64,000 nucleotides of DNA from positions 528,585 through 592,584 of the forward strand of contig UYJD01000003.1 of NCBI GenBank assembly GCA_900618795.1. The letters are read 5' to 3'. Source of the stretch: Cyanodermella asteris. Lineage: Eukaryota; Ascomycota; Lecanoromycetes; Ostropales; Stictidaceae. Shown here one piece after another: positions 45,175-56,602 of the stretch (position 1 is the stretch's first letter; each line of letters opens with the position of its first letter). The notes under the pieces were generated by a model. The model worked only from the letters and a program-made list of their open reading frames with translations. It was not told where the DNA came from and made no database searches. Made by a program: the position numbers and the translations under genes.

Positions 45175-46130
45175 AAGCATTGGCCAAAATGCTCACAGCG
45201 TTGCAGGTGTAGTAAAAGGAATCCAGGAGTACGACGTGCTGAAAACGGGAAACGTGTTCTGACGAGCTCTACTTGTGCTTTTGATGCACAGCCGTGGACG
45301 TCGGGAGTAAAGCTCCTGTTCGGATTTTTGGCCACTGGGACCGTTTCGGGCTCGTTGGCGCACAGAAAGAGAACGAGAAGAGATGGTTGTGGACCTTGCT
45401 GGACAGGGGGCACGACTGTTGGGATTTCAGTGGAGACCGCTGCTGATAACGACCGTACACGGAAAAGTAGCCTCTTTGAATCCCTCTACTTTTCGATGTG
45501 TTCTGTACGATTCCTTATGAGATAAGAGCAACGATACGCGCACCCACGTAATTGATCAGAAATCATTTCGACAACCAGGCGGCTCGAATGATAAATTTCT
45601 TGGACTGGGTTCGGGAGCTGCTGCTCACATTCTGCCAATGGTGACATTGGTATGCTGAAAATCAGCCTGTGTCCGGGTACAACTGGATTCGTTACCCTTG
45701 ATGTAGGCACCTTCACTGCTGCGAAGCGGAATCGCGAAGGTTTAGAACTTGCCACCCTGATTCGGTAGAGCGTTGACCCACGCGGCTCATCCAGATCACG
45801 GTCAAGGTTGAAAATGGCGACGACTCTTGAGAATCAAGCTATTTAGTTTACCACCGACGGTGCTAGTATCTGAGGTCTCAAATCAGTCGATAATGCGCAA
45901 CTATAATTTGGCTTGAAAACGGTTCGCAGGCCGGGATGTGTTCAAGAGAGCTGGAATGAGTTCACACTGTCCGAACGTTTTGAAATTGATCAGTGGTATT
46001 CGTTTCCGTTATTTGCAGTCCTAGAATCGACATGACGCCAGCTCCATGCTCTTTCGCAAATAGCGAGCCTGTTTTTCGAAGCCATTCATACATCAAATAC
46101 CGTGCCAGCCCTCGCGCCAAATCATCTCGT
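45175..46130. other. Convergent intergenic region, no gene seen
   Basis: The region lies between the YTH and RPS11 stop codons. It has no supported frame and presumably holds the two 3' UTRs. Confidence 0.55.
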
Positions 46131-46723
46131 TTAGAACTTCTTGAAACCCTTGACCGCCGCGTTACCCTTAGCGTTGATCTTGAGCAGGTTGAATCGGACC
46201 TGGGAATCTCGTTAGTTGTGCGCGCCTTTCGAGACTTCAATTTTGCACCCACAGTCTTGCTGAGCGGTCGGCACTGGCCAACGGTCACCTGGTCGCCGTC
46301 CTCGACACGGAAAGCCGGAGAGACGTGTGCGGCAAGATTCTTGTGGCGCTTCTCGTAACGGGCGTACTTGGGGACGAAGTGGAGGTAGTTACGGCGGATG
46401 ATGCAGGTACGGTGCATCTTGGTCGAGACGACAGTGCCGGTGAGGATACGGCCGCGAATAGAAACCTGACCTGTGAAGGGGCACTTCTTGTCTGTGCGGT
46501 CCTGTCAATGATGAACCTCCAAAATCCGCGCTTGATATTCCATACCGATGTACTCGCCCTCAATGGCGGCCTTTGGTGTCCTGAAGCCCAGGCCGACGTC
46601 CTTGTACCATCTCCTGGCCTTTCCTGCCTTTCTGGACTTTGCGAGACGACCCTTGTGGTACTGGAAGATGTGCGGCTGCTTCTGGTAAGCACGCTCGCTC
46701 TGGACAGTAAGTTCGGTCGCCAT
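46131..46723 (-). CDS. RPS11: 40S ribosomal protein S11 (uS17)
   Basis: There are three exons: 46491-46723 is split by an intron, so coding parts are 46546-46723, 46253-46491 and 46131-46199. The donors are GTATGG and GTGGGT, and the acceptors end in ACAG and CCAG. The spliced protein is 161 residues, the usual size. It starts [20 protein letters not shown] and continues [19 protein letters not shown]. The first junction joins AIEGEYI to [17 protein letters not shown]. Then come the uS17 core [20 protein letters not shown] and [15 protein letters not shown], joined to [19 protein letters not shown] at the last exon. The protein binds 18S rRNA in the body of the 40S subunit. Its start codon is 303 bp from that of KNL1 on the other strand. 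Confidence 0.96.
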
Positions 46724-47026
46724 GGTGGATGTGTTGTCGCTGGCGAAATGCGGTTGCTCGTCGCCTTCAAGATCTTCCTACACGGAATTGGCAGTGGTGG
46801 GCGGCATTTTCGGGCTTAGGGCACCCGGTGCGGTTCTGCTTACGTTATCACTTCGTCTTGCTGCCAAGACTACTGTTTACATTCGGGGTGACCTCCGAAT
46901 CGCCCATCATTGACGCGTCACTGTATCAATTCATTTGTGCTCTGCACAGGTGACCTACAATAACTACCCTTGCGTGCAGACGCAGGTCTGTGTTCTATCT
47001 CGCAGACCATCCACCTTCCTGTCATC
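46724..47026. promoter_or_regulatory. Divergent promoter of RPS11 and KNL1/Spc7
   Basis: Only 303 bp separate the two start codons, so both promoters must lie here. I recognise no canonical TATA box or ribosomal-protein motif. Confidence 0.55.
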
Positions 47027-50000
47027 ATGTCGGCCCCTACAAGCCCGACAAAGCGCACGCGCCGCTCGCGCAAGTCTATCGCGCATTTCCCAAGTTCTGC
47101 TACCGACTTCGATCAGGAAAACAGCATGGCATCTCAACAAAGCGCGAAGCCAGGCAAGAAGTCTCGTAGCAAGAGCTTGGGTCCAGGTGGCTTGGAAGCG
47201 TTGAAGGCCAGCACTGGCAACAGCCAGAAACTAATGCCAGCCATCCGATCAATCTTGAAACCCGTGATCCCGCTATCACCACCCAAGGCCATTCCTCCAA
47301 GAACTCCGAAGACGAATGATGGGAAACAGTCGGCAGGCACGGAGACACCAACAAGAAAGACGCGATCGGGCTCACGGCCTTCGCAGAGCCCGTCCGTGCC
47401 TTCTGCCGGTGACGGCGCTGGTGGACAGACAAGCGAATTCGCGGCATTAATAGCTTTGAGGACGGAAGAGGAACAACAAGCTGCTGCACGAGCACGCGAT
47501 CGTGAGGAGGCGATTAAGCGACGAGACGAGAGGCGCAAATCACTTGCAAACCGACGTGTCTCGTTTGCGCCAGAAGCCACACTGCATACATGGGATGTCG
47601 TTGAACTCAACGAGGATGCGACAACGTCTTCGGAAGCCACGAACTCCACGAGGCGACAATCCAGTGGCAACACACTGGGCTCGGACTTCACTCATGGCAC
47701 CCAACATCCTCCTGGATCCGACTCAGCGGATGTGCCTTCGGACCAAGGAAGTCTGCCTGACTTACAACAGACTCAGCGTGCTGTTAGACGCAGAAGCTCT
47801 GGAATCCCTCCAACTGAGAACGAATTGTCTTCCAGTCCCGGTAGCATCATGAACGACGATGACACACAGTCAAGCTTCGTCACGAACCCGGAAGAGGAGA
47901 TAGATGATCTTTCGGATACAGACACATATCGTGATGACGATTCTACCGCCATGGACATAGACGAAGAGGACGCCACTAATAACTCTATCGGTTCGGCGCG
48001 GACCGATAATACTTCGGATAGCAGCTCTTCCGGCACGCTTGATGCGCGCTTGCGGCAAGCTATACAGCAAGCTGGAACGCAGAGGCTGGGCGATAATACG
48101 AACTCGGGATTTCAGCCTCAAGATGACGAAACTACATCTCTGACGAGCGCCATGCGCCAGAAGAGACGCAACGAATCATTACTCGACGCTGATCTAGTCG
48201 AAGACCAGGCACGCGAAGACACTGAGATGACAGGAGCCATGGAAATGACCCAGGCCGTCGGGGGCATTCTCAACCAGAGTTTCTCGCGTTCTCCGTCTCG
48301 TCGGTCTAGTCGATCTGCAAGGAGGCAGTCAGCCGGAATGAGCTCAGACGCGGATGACCAAACCATGGAAATGACTACGGTAGTCGGTGGCATCCGACGC
48401 GGTTCCTTGCCAACCAGACGCGACTCGGTGGCTACTGTTGCTGCTGAAGACGAAGACATGAGCATGGAGCTGACTGGCGTGATCGGCGGGTTTGTGAACC
48501 AGGACATTGGCAACTTCTTCAACGAGAATGATGCATCTGGCAGAACCACGTACGAAGACATGACTGGCCAGATGGACGTTACAACAGCATTTGGCCGGAT
48601 CTTGTCGCCTGTTACCGAGCGAACGGAACCCTCGACCGAAGCCTCAGCATCAATGGACTTTACTACCGCTGTTGGTGCCATCAAGCACGCCAGTGAAGCC
48701 CAACAATCCGATAGCGAAGAGACGATGGATCTCACATCGACAATGGATGTAACCAAAGCGATTGGTAGGATAATTCCGGCCGAGCTCAGAACCCAGGACA
48801 GGACAGTTGCAAAACGTCTATTAGAGGAAGAAACCGAGCATGGCCAGCTGAGCAGATCCCCATTTGCAAAGCAGCCCACATATCCTGCATTGCCCCTAAC
48901 GCAGCCAGAACATAGAAGTCCACCAATTCAGGAAGCGACTCAAGGCCGAACGACCACTCCAAGTACTGGAGGTAGACAAACAACGCCGGTGAAGATGACC
49001 AACACTCCCACTCACCAGATTACACCTCAGCCTGCGCCGCGACCCACAACACCAAGTAAGACGCCACCAAACAAGAACGTCGCGATGCGTCGGACCAGTC
49101 CTCGCAAGCTGTTCAGTCAGAGCACACGGGAGCGACACGGTGCATCAAACTCTCCAGCCATCATGACCGACTTGCGGAAACGAAGAGCTACAATTGATCC
49201 TTCTAATATGAACGTCACCCTCACACCACAACTTCGCCGTCTCTCTGGACAGGGTGCGGATCAGACCGGCTTGGGGTCTCCAAAGGTCGCTGCCTTACTA
49301 GACCGCCGAACTTCGATTGGCGACACGGCCAAAAGCTTTACACCCCAAGGCGCTGCCTCACGTGGAGTGCGCTTCGCTGATCCAAGGGAGCTCGAGCAAG
49401 AGCTGGACAAGCAACGTGAAGAGGATCGAGTTCGCGAAAGCGGGCAGCGGGTGCTTGAACGCGAGAGTGATTCCGGTCAAGACAAAGATGCCACCTTGAC
49501 ACTTACAGACATGATCTCTGGTCTTACGCCAAAGAAGAAGGCGAAGAAAGATCTCAAGTGCAGAAAAAGCTTAGCTGTTGGCTCGGCTCGAGGCTTACTG
49601 GGCAAAAGGCCCGTCGAACTCGACGACGGTGAACAAGAAAGTCCGAAGAGGCTGCAAGGACCAGATCGAAGTCCCGTCAAGAGCATAAAGCTTCCAGCAC
49701 CGCCCTCGAAAGAGGAAACGACTGGTCGAGTTGGCAAGCTCAGCCGCGTCAGCCTTGGCCCGGTATCCAGAAACGCATCCACGCCTGTGACGGAAGATGT
49801 CCCCTCAAAGCCTGCCACGCCTAGACATCAGCAAAGGTTTAGAGATGCGAATGCAGTCGAGCACTCTGCTGATCTGCCAACAGCCTCAAGCGGCGATGCT
49901 AACGGCAATGTCACTGCTGGAGATGACGACGTTGAGCCAATACAACTCCAGGAGTTTTTGAACCTCATCAACGTTCGATTCATGGACCTGGAAACAACAA

Positions 50001-51382
50001 AGCGGAGGCACACATTAGCACCTCGCGACAGGACCTCTACAGACACATCATCCGACAATCGCAGACTGGAGGACTGTATTGTTGCAGGCGTGAGCACTGT
50101 TCCAATGCTCGAGCTGTACCAGCATTCTTGCCGGGAGCTCAAGAAGTACATATCTGAAGGCCGCAACATTGTGCGTGAGATTGAGACCGACACCTTCGAA
50201 GACAACCCTGCGCTGTTCAAGGAGTACATGTCAGCCTCCCTGGATGTACGAGCAATCATGGACAACCAGTTCAAGAACGTCAAGTCACATGCCAAGTTAC
50301 AGAGCCGTGAAATGTGGTATGAGTGGCGAGGAAAGCTGCTCGAAGGCTTGAAAGACGGCCTCATCAAGATTGCTGAGGGCCTTGTCCATGATTCGGATGC
50401 CCTTTCCAAGCAGGAGAGCCTCCTTTCCAAGGTCGTGCCAGGCTTGGCAGAGAAGTTTGCTCATCTTTCCGGGCAGGAAGACGCACTTCGCAGACAGGCA
50501 GAAGAGTTTGAGATGAGTGACCAGGATGAGCTTAACCAGGCCAGACAAGAGCTTGCTTCCGCCGACGTCGAATACGAAGAGAAGAGGCGTATTCTAGCAG
50601 AGCTCAGATCTGAGAAGGAATCCCACGATGAACATCTTGAGCGCTTAAACGCAAAGAAGCAACAGTGCTTGTCAGAGATCGCAGAGTCTCAAAAGCTGTG
50701 CGATGAGTATCGTGGCTGGAAGATGTCGGAAGTTGCTGCACTCAAAGCTGAAGTTGATGCTCTTGGCGAGTCGTCCGGTTGGTCAATTGCCTGCGCCGCG
50801 AACTCCAACTTGGAAATGCGTTACCGACACACGTTGAGCTTGCTGCTGAACCCTGCCTCGTTCCAGCCAGCCACTGCAGAGTCATGCTCGATAAGGCTGT
50901 CGCTAGCGAGTGACGCGGAGCCAAGCACCCAAGAGCGCTTCTTCATCCAACTCCTCAGGGCCCGTCTGCATTCTCTTGACCAGTCATTGATGCCCATTTC
51001 GGAAGTTTTGACAATGGTGAGCAGCGGTTGGGACATCGCCATGCGCCTGAGGAACAGCGTGTCGGACCTGATGCTAGGATACATAACCGACATTGCCATC
51101 ACTGGCGACGAGAGCCTTTCTATATGTGCTCACATCCTTCTACGTGAGATGAGGACAAAGGTCCAGGTCAAGCTGGATGTCAAAGTTCAGGGATCGGGCA
51201 CGAGGTTCATAACGTCAACCCGCACGGCTGCAAAGGTCGTGTATGGAGAAGAGCTCAAGGAGGGTCGCATGGGCGAGTTCTTGTCATCCAAGATTGGTCC
51301 TGACGATGAGGAAGAGTTTGGGAAGTGGAGCGACGCTGTGCGCGATTTGGAGACCAGGTTGATTGCAAGAGGAAAGAAGTGA
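47027..51382 (+). CDS. spc7: Kinetochore scaffold KNL1/Spc7 (Spc105 family)
   Basis: This is a 1451-residue intronless protein. The frame is open further upstream only from a TTG, so I start at the ATG giving MSAPTSPTKRTRRSRKS. The N-terminus has a PP1-docking site RRVSF at residues 176-180, within NRRVSFAPEATLHTWDVVE, a hallmark of Spc7. Residues about 395-585 carry a series of degenerate MELT repeats (MEMTQAVGGI, MEMTTVVGGI, MSMELTGVIGGF, MDVTTAFGRI, MDFTTAVGAI, MDVTKAIGRI). These are Mps1 phosphorylation sites that recruit Bub3-Bub1. A basic, Ser/Thr-Pro-rich middle leads to the conserved Spc7 domain (about 972-1448): IQLQEFLNLINVRFMDLETT, a long coiled coil, then an RWD-like end. The protein links outer-kinetochore microtubule attachment to the spindle checkpoint. 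Confidence 0.93.
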   Translation: MSAPTSPTKRTRRSRKSIAHFPSSATDFDQENSMASQQSAKPGKKSRSKSLGPGGLEALKASTGNSQKLMPAIRSILKPVIPLSPPKAIPPRTPKTNDGKQSAGTETPTRKTRSGSRPSQSPSVPSAGDGAGGQTSEFAALIALRTEEEQQAAARARDREEAIKRRDERRKSLANRRVSFAPEATLHTWDVVELNEDATTSSEATNSTRRQSSGNTLGSDFTHGTQHPPGSDSADVPSDQGSLPDLQQTQRAVRRRSSGIPPTENELSSSPGSIMNDDDTQSSFVTNPEEEIDDLSDTDTYRDDDSTAMDIDEEDATNNSIGSARTDNTSDSSSSGTLDARLRQAIQQAGTQRLGDNTNSGFQPQDDETTSLTSAMRQKRRNESLLDADLVEDQAREDTEMTGAMEMTQAVGGILNQSFSRSPSRRSSRSARRQSAGMSSDADDQTMEMTTVVGGIRRGSLPTRRDSVATVAAEDEDMSMELTGVIGGFVNQDIGNFFNENDASGRTTYEDMTGQMDVTTAFGRILSPVTERTEPSTEASASMDFTTAVGAIKHASEAQQSDSEETMDLTSTMDVTKAIGRIIPAELRTQDRTVAKRLLEEETEHGQLSRSPFAKQPTYPALPLTQPEHRSPPIQEATQGRTTTPSTGGRQTTPVKMTNTPTHQITPQPAPRPTTPSKTPPNKNVAMRRTSPRKLFSQSTRERHGASNSPAIMTDLRKRRATIDPSNMNVTLTPQLRRLSGQGADQTGLGSPKVAALLDRRTSIGDTAKSFTPQGAASRGVRFADPRELEQELDKQREEDRVRESGQRVLERESDSGQDKDATLTLTDMISGLTPKKKAKKDLKCRKSLAVGSARGLLGKRPVELDDGEQESPKRLQGPDRSPVKSIKLPAPPSKEETTGRVGKLSRVSLGPVSRNASTPVTEDVPSKPATPRHQQRFRDANAVEHSADLPTASSGDANGNVTAGDDDVEPIQLQEFLNLINVRFMDLETTKRRHTLAPRDRTSTDTSSDNRRLEDCIVAGVSTVPMLELYQHSCRELKKYISEGRNIVREIETDTFEDNPALFKEYMSASLDVRAIMDNQFKNVKSHAKLQSREMWYEWRGKLLEGLKDGLIKIAEGLVHDSDALSKQESLLSKVVPGLAEKFAHLSGQEDALRRQAEEFEMSDQDELNQARQELASADVEYEEKRRILAELRSEKESHDEHLERLNAKKQQCLSEIAESQKLCDEYRGWKMSEVAALKAEVDALGESSGWSIACAANSNLEMRYRHTLSLLLNPASFQPATAESCSIRLSLASDAEPSTQERFFIQLLRARLHSLDQSLMPISEVLTMVSSGWDIAMRLRNSVSDLMLGYITDIAITGDESLSICAHILLREMRTKVQVKLDVKVQGSGTRFITSTRTAAKVVYGEELKEGRMGEFLSSKIGPDDEEEFGKWSDAVRDLETRLIARGKK

Positions 51383-51518
51383 AGCCCGCCTCAGCTGTGA
51401 TGAATGACGACCGATTTTTAGCGTTTTCAGGATCTGCATTTAGTCAATATTCAATGATCAGTGACAGTACTGTCTGTCCTCATGACGAGTGGAGCTTCCA
51501 ATTGAGGTAGTCTACGGC
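51383..51518. other. Short convergent spacer
   Basis: The 136 bp between the KNL1 and SDR stop codons show no feature. Confidence 0.6.
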
Positions 51519-52508
51519 CTAGGGCTTCTTGAGTAACTCCTTTCCCCTCCGGCGGAGGTCAACACTGTCAGTGATCTGCTTTGGGGCGCCGTTCAAGGCG
51601 ATGTCCACCATTGCCGCCGCCAGCTCCCCCTTACCAATCCCCATCGATCCGTAGATGAGATTCTGCAGCCCTTTATCCGTTTCCAGTACACCGGCTGGTC
51701 TTGCAATGAAGACCTCGAAGATGTCGGCATGCCGCTTCTCGATCTCTAACAGGCCACTCTCCGCGGCTCCCTAAAGATAAGATGCCCACGTTCAATCATT
51801 GTAACGACGCCCCAAAAAAAAGGGGGGGGAAAGGAGACAGTCACATGGGGCAACTGACCTTCAACTTCCTTGAATCCTCCAGGAACAGCAATTTCTTGCT
51901 CTGTTCCCTCTCGGTGAACATGCCGGAGCAGTACACAAACCTGAATTTCTTGCCTCGGTCCCGTAGACTCGGCACGACGCGAGTCGAGATGGCGTCCGCA
52001 CCCGCGTGCAGGTAATCGACATTGGCCTTGCGCGCGGCATCGAGATCCGGAAACTGATAGACACGTCCACCCATGGCCCTGCGATCAACGCACAAGTCGG
52101 GTCAGCAAGGGGTACGTGGTCGAAAAAAAAACGGAAAAAGTTTGAGAATTGGACCTCTATCCGGTCCGAACCGCCGCAAGGATGGCCCCCGTGATACGTG
52201 AGCTGAGTGGTTCGGATATCTGATCCGTCCAATCCAAAGCTCTGTAAAAGCCCCGGGAGGGGGTCGGTAGCTTGGTATGTAACTCACCAGATGCAGATTT
52301 CTGAGCCTTGAAGCTCCTCCAGGACCTCTGTTGAGTAGGACCCGAAGTCGGTGACGATGATGTTCTTGAGCTTCGGATTCGAAGTGACGCTGTCCGGAAG
52401 GTCGCGCCGAGAGAGCGTGATAATGGAGGTGATTGCCGGAGTCGAGAGGGCGCGATGGAGGATGGCGGAGCCGATGAAGCCCGTGGCACCGACGATGATG
52501 GCTTTCAT
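51519..52508 (-). CDS. Small atypical SDR / NAD(P)-binding Rossmann protein
   Basis: Three exons are 52288-52508, 52079-52078 boundary at 52078 down to 51859, and 51770-51519. The donors are GTGAGT and GTCAGT, the acceptors end in GCAG and TTAG, and the phases agree. The product is 230 residues. It begins MKAIIVGATGFIGSAIL, an N-terminal beta strand with the GxTGFIG dinucleotide-binding loop of extended and atypical short-chain dehydrogenases. SIITLSRRDLP follows at the adenosine-ribose position, which favours NADP(H). The middle contains WAMGGRVYQFPDLDAARKAN and a strand FRFVYCSGMF where classical enzymes have the catalytic Ser/Tyr area. No clear YxxxK is visible. The C-terminus reads FIARPAGVLETDKGL. 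The protein resembles Tip30/Fmp52-like and NmrA-like small Rossmann proteins. Substrate is unknown. Confidence 0.83.
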
Positions 52509-53149
52509 CTTCGTGTTCAGTGCGAGCTTGATTTGTGGACTACAAGACCAGAAGTAACCAGTGTTCGCATGTCATCAGGGTGGATTGTGATTGCAGCTGC
52601 AGTGGTAACTTTGTTAGGTTGCTGCTCGAATGCTGACGCAGGGTTGCACGTATGAGAGCCGCATCTTGCAACACAACGCATAACGAGTAAGTCTACAGTC
52701 CCATCATCTTCAGTCTGGCAGATTGTAGCAGGTCCGGCGTCATGATAGTCATTCACTCCATGGGACTATCGGCTCCATTGGACTGACTTGGCAAGTTGCA
52801 ACTTACGACTGCTTGGGCTCTCACCAATGGCGACCGGACACAGCTCTTATTGGACGGATGATGAATCCGGATCAATCGGGCTTGGGGCAAACATCCACTA
52901 TTCCTTTGAGTCCGCGGTAAAGAGGATTCTTTGGAGCTTCAGCGGCTAGTGCTGCTCGAGGGTGTTCGTTCTGGGGAGCTTAGAGCCAATAGGCTGCAAA
53001 ATTGTCGAATCATTGACAAGAACCACCAAACCTCGACCTTCCAAGAACGAATTTGACACTGATTGACCAAAAAAAATCATGTTAGGTCGTACTCTCGTTC
53101 ATTGTATCTGCATTAATACCGAGTCATCATTCGCGGGTGTGACCTCCAG

Positions 53150-53196
53150 TTTTTTTCATTTTTCATTTTTCATTTTTCATTTTTCATTTTTCATTA
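53150..53196. repeat. CATTTTT heptamer tandem repeat
   Basis: Five exact 7-bp units start at 53157, 53164, 53171, 53178 and 53185. A partial sixth unit follows and a T run precedes them. Confidence 0.95.
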
Positions 53197-54022
53197 TCTT
53201 TTTATTTTTTCGCTTTTGTTCTTTTGAAATCTGCGGGCTTATCAGACCTCCTTCGGCTTGAGAAGCGCCTCTGGGTGAAAACGCTTCAGAGTTTGATTTG
53301 ATTGGGATGAGCTGTTCGAGGAAAACAAATCGATGTGGCTTGGGAGCTGAACTGGAGCCTAAACTAGAGCAGAACTAGGCAACGAAGTTTATGGCTCGAA
53401 AACTTGCTACTGACCCAGTCAAAGGGCCAGGGAATCACAGATCACCTCATGCGCTTCCGCAAGTCATCAAACACAATCGCGAATACATGTCGGCCTAGAA
53501 CATAACGTATGGGACACGCGAGATCTAGCAGCAGCAGACCCGGGTGATTGCAAAGAGAGACGGCTTCACGATGATGAGGCAGGAAGCGGCCATGACGAGC
53601 AGGCGCGACCGGAGCACTTACTTTGCTCCACCATGAGATCATGTCTACTGGTACAGCCCAACTCGTCACGATGTTCAGCTTCAGATAAACTTGATTGAAA
53701 AAACAATAGAATTGGGAGCGAAGTGACTTGGCGCACTCAGGGCCTGCTAACTTGCCCATCAGTACGCTTGCCGCACATTCGGTATTCGCCGGCACCAATG
53801 TAGTAATTCAGCCTGCCCACCCATCTCCACGTTGTTCTTCCGTACCTGTACGTGGGGAGCTCCCCATCATAGCCTTAGCTTTTCCATAGACCTTTGAACT
53901 GAGTGCGCGGCGTTGCGTCTGTTAGGGTGTTCGGTGATACCAGAGATGCGTTCGGTTGCTTGACGATGGCTATACGCCCAGTCTTGAGAGCTATGATTCC
54001 GATGCCTCGACGCTTGTCCTCG

Positions 54023-54250
54023 TCAATTCTTCGCCTCCTGATTTGAACCTGGGGGCTGCGTACTCTCTCTTGATTTGGTGGCGGCGCGAAGCCGTTCTGT
54101 CTCCTGTCCAAATTCCTTCGTCATGGCCTTCAACTCCGCTATGATCGCAGCCTGATCCAGAGGCTTTGCTTGCTGAGTCGTTTTGCTGCCAGGGTTGTTG
54201 ACAGGTGCGTCACTGCTACCTTCGCCCTTGCTGCTGTTTGTAGATGACAT
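54023..54250 (-). CDS. Possible small polar protein
   Basis: A 75-codon frame starts MSSTNSSKGEGSSDAPVNN and contains a short predicted helix (DQAAIIAELKAMTKEFGQ) followed by a polar tail. A TATA-like element (TTATATAC) lies only about 20 bp upstream of this ATG, closer than expected for a transcript that includes it. It may be a small disordered protein or chance. Confidence 0.28.
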   Translation of the reverse strand: MSSTNSSKGEGSSDAPVNNPGSKTTQQAKPLDQAAIIAELKAMTKEFGQETERLRAATKSRESTQPPGSNQEAKN

Positions 54251-56602
54251 GACGGTCCGGGTGTATATAATCGAGCGCGAGCGCAAAAGCTTAAGATTTG
54301 GTATTAGGGGAGAAGTGACTTGCCAGTATCCGCTGCTGCCCCTCAACAACATTCGAGGACGGGCTATATAGCAAGGACTCGCAAGCACGTTGCGTCAGAA
54401 TTTGTAAGATCCGCGGCTAGCTGGCTGGTCAAGAGATCTTCACATGTTGCGCCACCCCGGACATGGTCTGATGATACGGGCTTCAAAGGCCAGCATTAGA
54501 CACGATGTTGCTCAGGGCCGAAGGAAGAAAGGGCCGAAGCCTGTGGGCGAGAGTGACCCGATCAACACAGGTGCTGGTGCTGTCGATGCAGGAAACTTGC
54601 CCTCCGTACAGGTTGAGCAGCCAGTTCTGTACCTCGGAGTCTCGAGCTCCGTAAGAATTAGATGGCATCGGCTGGACGGAAATCGGTCGAACACCAAGCA
54701 TGCGCCCACTGTCATCCTTCATCAGGGATAGCCTCCCTGAACAGGGATGCTCATGGTTCGGTACACCGTTTGCTAACCGCTAAAAGTTCTCGGATCACTG
54801 CTCCCCGTCGCCTAAGCGGGCCGCCGGAGGTATGTTCGCAGCTTCGAGGGTGGACCTGCACGACGAACGTGCTTCAGGTTCTTGCGGAGGCCGCGGACCG
54901 TAGCTCATGATAAGCGGACCTTTTGCCGGACCCTGGACTCGGTGGAATTGGGACGGTGGAGGTGGTGGTCAGCTAATTTGTGCGAGAAGCGCACCAGGCA
55001 TTGCATGGCAATCATCAGCCGCAAAGTGACAGTCACGAGTACACGCCGTTATGCCACTCGTCTGTTCTGGGGCCCCAACAGATGCATCTTGTCGCCAGCT
55101 CAGCAAGGTGTTGAGGCCATTCTGCAGCCATGGTGACAATGGTAAGCTTAATTTGGTGCGAAAGGCCTTTAAGGCTGTAAAGTTCCGTCTACGTGCAGTC
55201 TCGAAGGCTGTCGGAAAAGGCGTCCTTGATGAAGCGAAGGCTCGCATATCTTGGTTCAAGCTGGGTTTAGTGCGCAAGATGTAGATGGCGCCTCTAGGTC
55301 GTGGTAAGAAGCTGGAAGCCTGACTTCGATCGCTGCGGACTTTCAAATCAAATCCAATCACTCACCCTATATGCGGCCGAGGCGACGCCAGTGACGGAAA
55401 CGAGTCCGATCTCCTACACGGAATCGATGAAACGTGAATGTTGGACCCTGTGACAGACTGCGTCAAAACAAGCATACCTGCATTGCCGAGAAAGAGTTAC
55501 AGGTCTCCTGGTCGTTGTTCCACGTCGGGGAAGAGTAATTCAGCAATTACGTACGGTTTCCGAAGCAGGTATTGCGGATTCCGTTGTTAGCCGTATGAAC
55601 AGGTAATCGAGCCAAGAGACCCAACGGCATTTGCCATGCTCAATCGTGTCAAAGTGAGGCGTTTTTCATGCCGTACTGCCAAGGGTGGACTCAATGGAAG
55701 TCAGCGTGCCAGTGTCCATGAGGTTCCACGGACGTCGACGGCCTTCAGAAGAAACACACTCTCGGCGAAATTGAAATCTTTATTACTTTTCCCTGTGGAG
55801 GTACAACCGGACGTATGTTGAGACGACGCCATTGGCCCGAACAGCTTGCTCGATGACGACCTCAGCATCGTGAAGCCTAGTACGCGATGAAGTCGTGATA
55901 CTGGACACAGCTTTGGCACGAATACTGACACAAGGCGTGTCTGATTGCGCAACAAGGACGGGACGCTTCCTTTGCATTTTGACATGTTTATCGAAGTGTG
56001 AAGGTGAAGCATCGGACTATGAAGTCGGAATCGTGTTTGAGATCACGGGATTTGTCTTGGCGCAGATAATCAGGAGGTGCTGCGTCGAAGCTTTCCGCTG
56101 CTGTTTCGTCTTCCGAGACCAGCCTCTGACAGGTGGGTCAAGCCCCCAGTCAGACTTTGGGTAACATCGCCTTCTTCTGTCCCTGAACACTGACAGCCTT
56201 ATGACTATTCTGGTAGCTTGTGTTCCACGATATGGGGCCAAAACTGGCGGTCAGATCTTCCTCTGAACGCAGAAGAAATTGCTCCGCCGCAGCCCCCGTT
56301 TTCTGACACCTTGAGGCTATGATATTCCACCAATCGAATAACACTGTGATGTAAGAGACCTCCATTCGTCCCAGGCGCTGCGACTTGGTGACAGGATCGC
56401 CCAGACTTTGTCCTGCCCAGGGCCTGGCTATGTATATCGACGGCCACAAAGCTTGAAGATGGCCAGTATATATCTCGGTTCAAGTCGCGACCTTTTACGC
56501 TCCCCATGCCGCATCACTAGTTTGATGTACCTCATTCCCTTTCATTGATTTCATCGCGTATTTTCCATTCTTCAAAAACACACACATTCATTACTCCACA
56601 AC

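Larger units (their letters stand above)
52509..56602. other. Gene-poor stretch, no firmly supported gene
   Basis: Four kilobases lie between the SDR and chitosanase genes. The stretch contains a CATTTTT heptamer tandem repeat (53150-53196) and one low-confidence small ORF (54023-54250, listed separately). The other frames are short and without domains. The right end is the chitosanase promoter, with a TATATA element near 56469, about 135 bp before its ATG. Confidence 0.5.
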
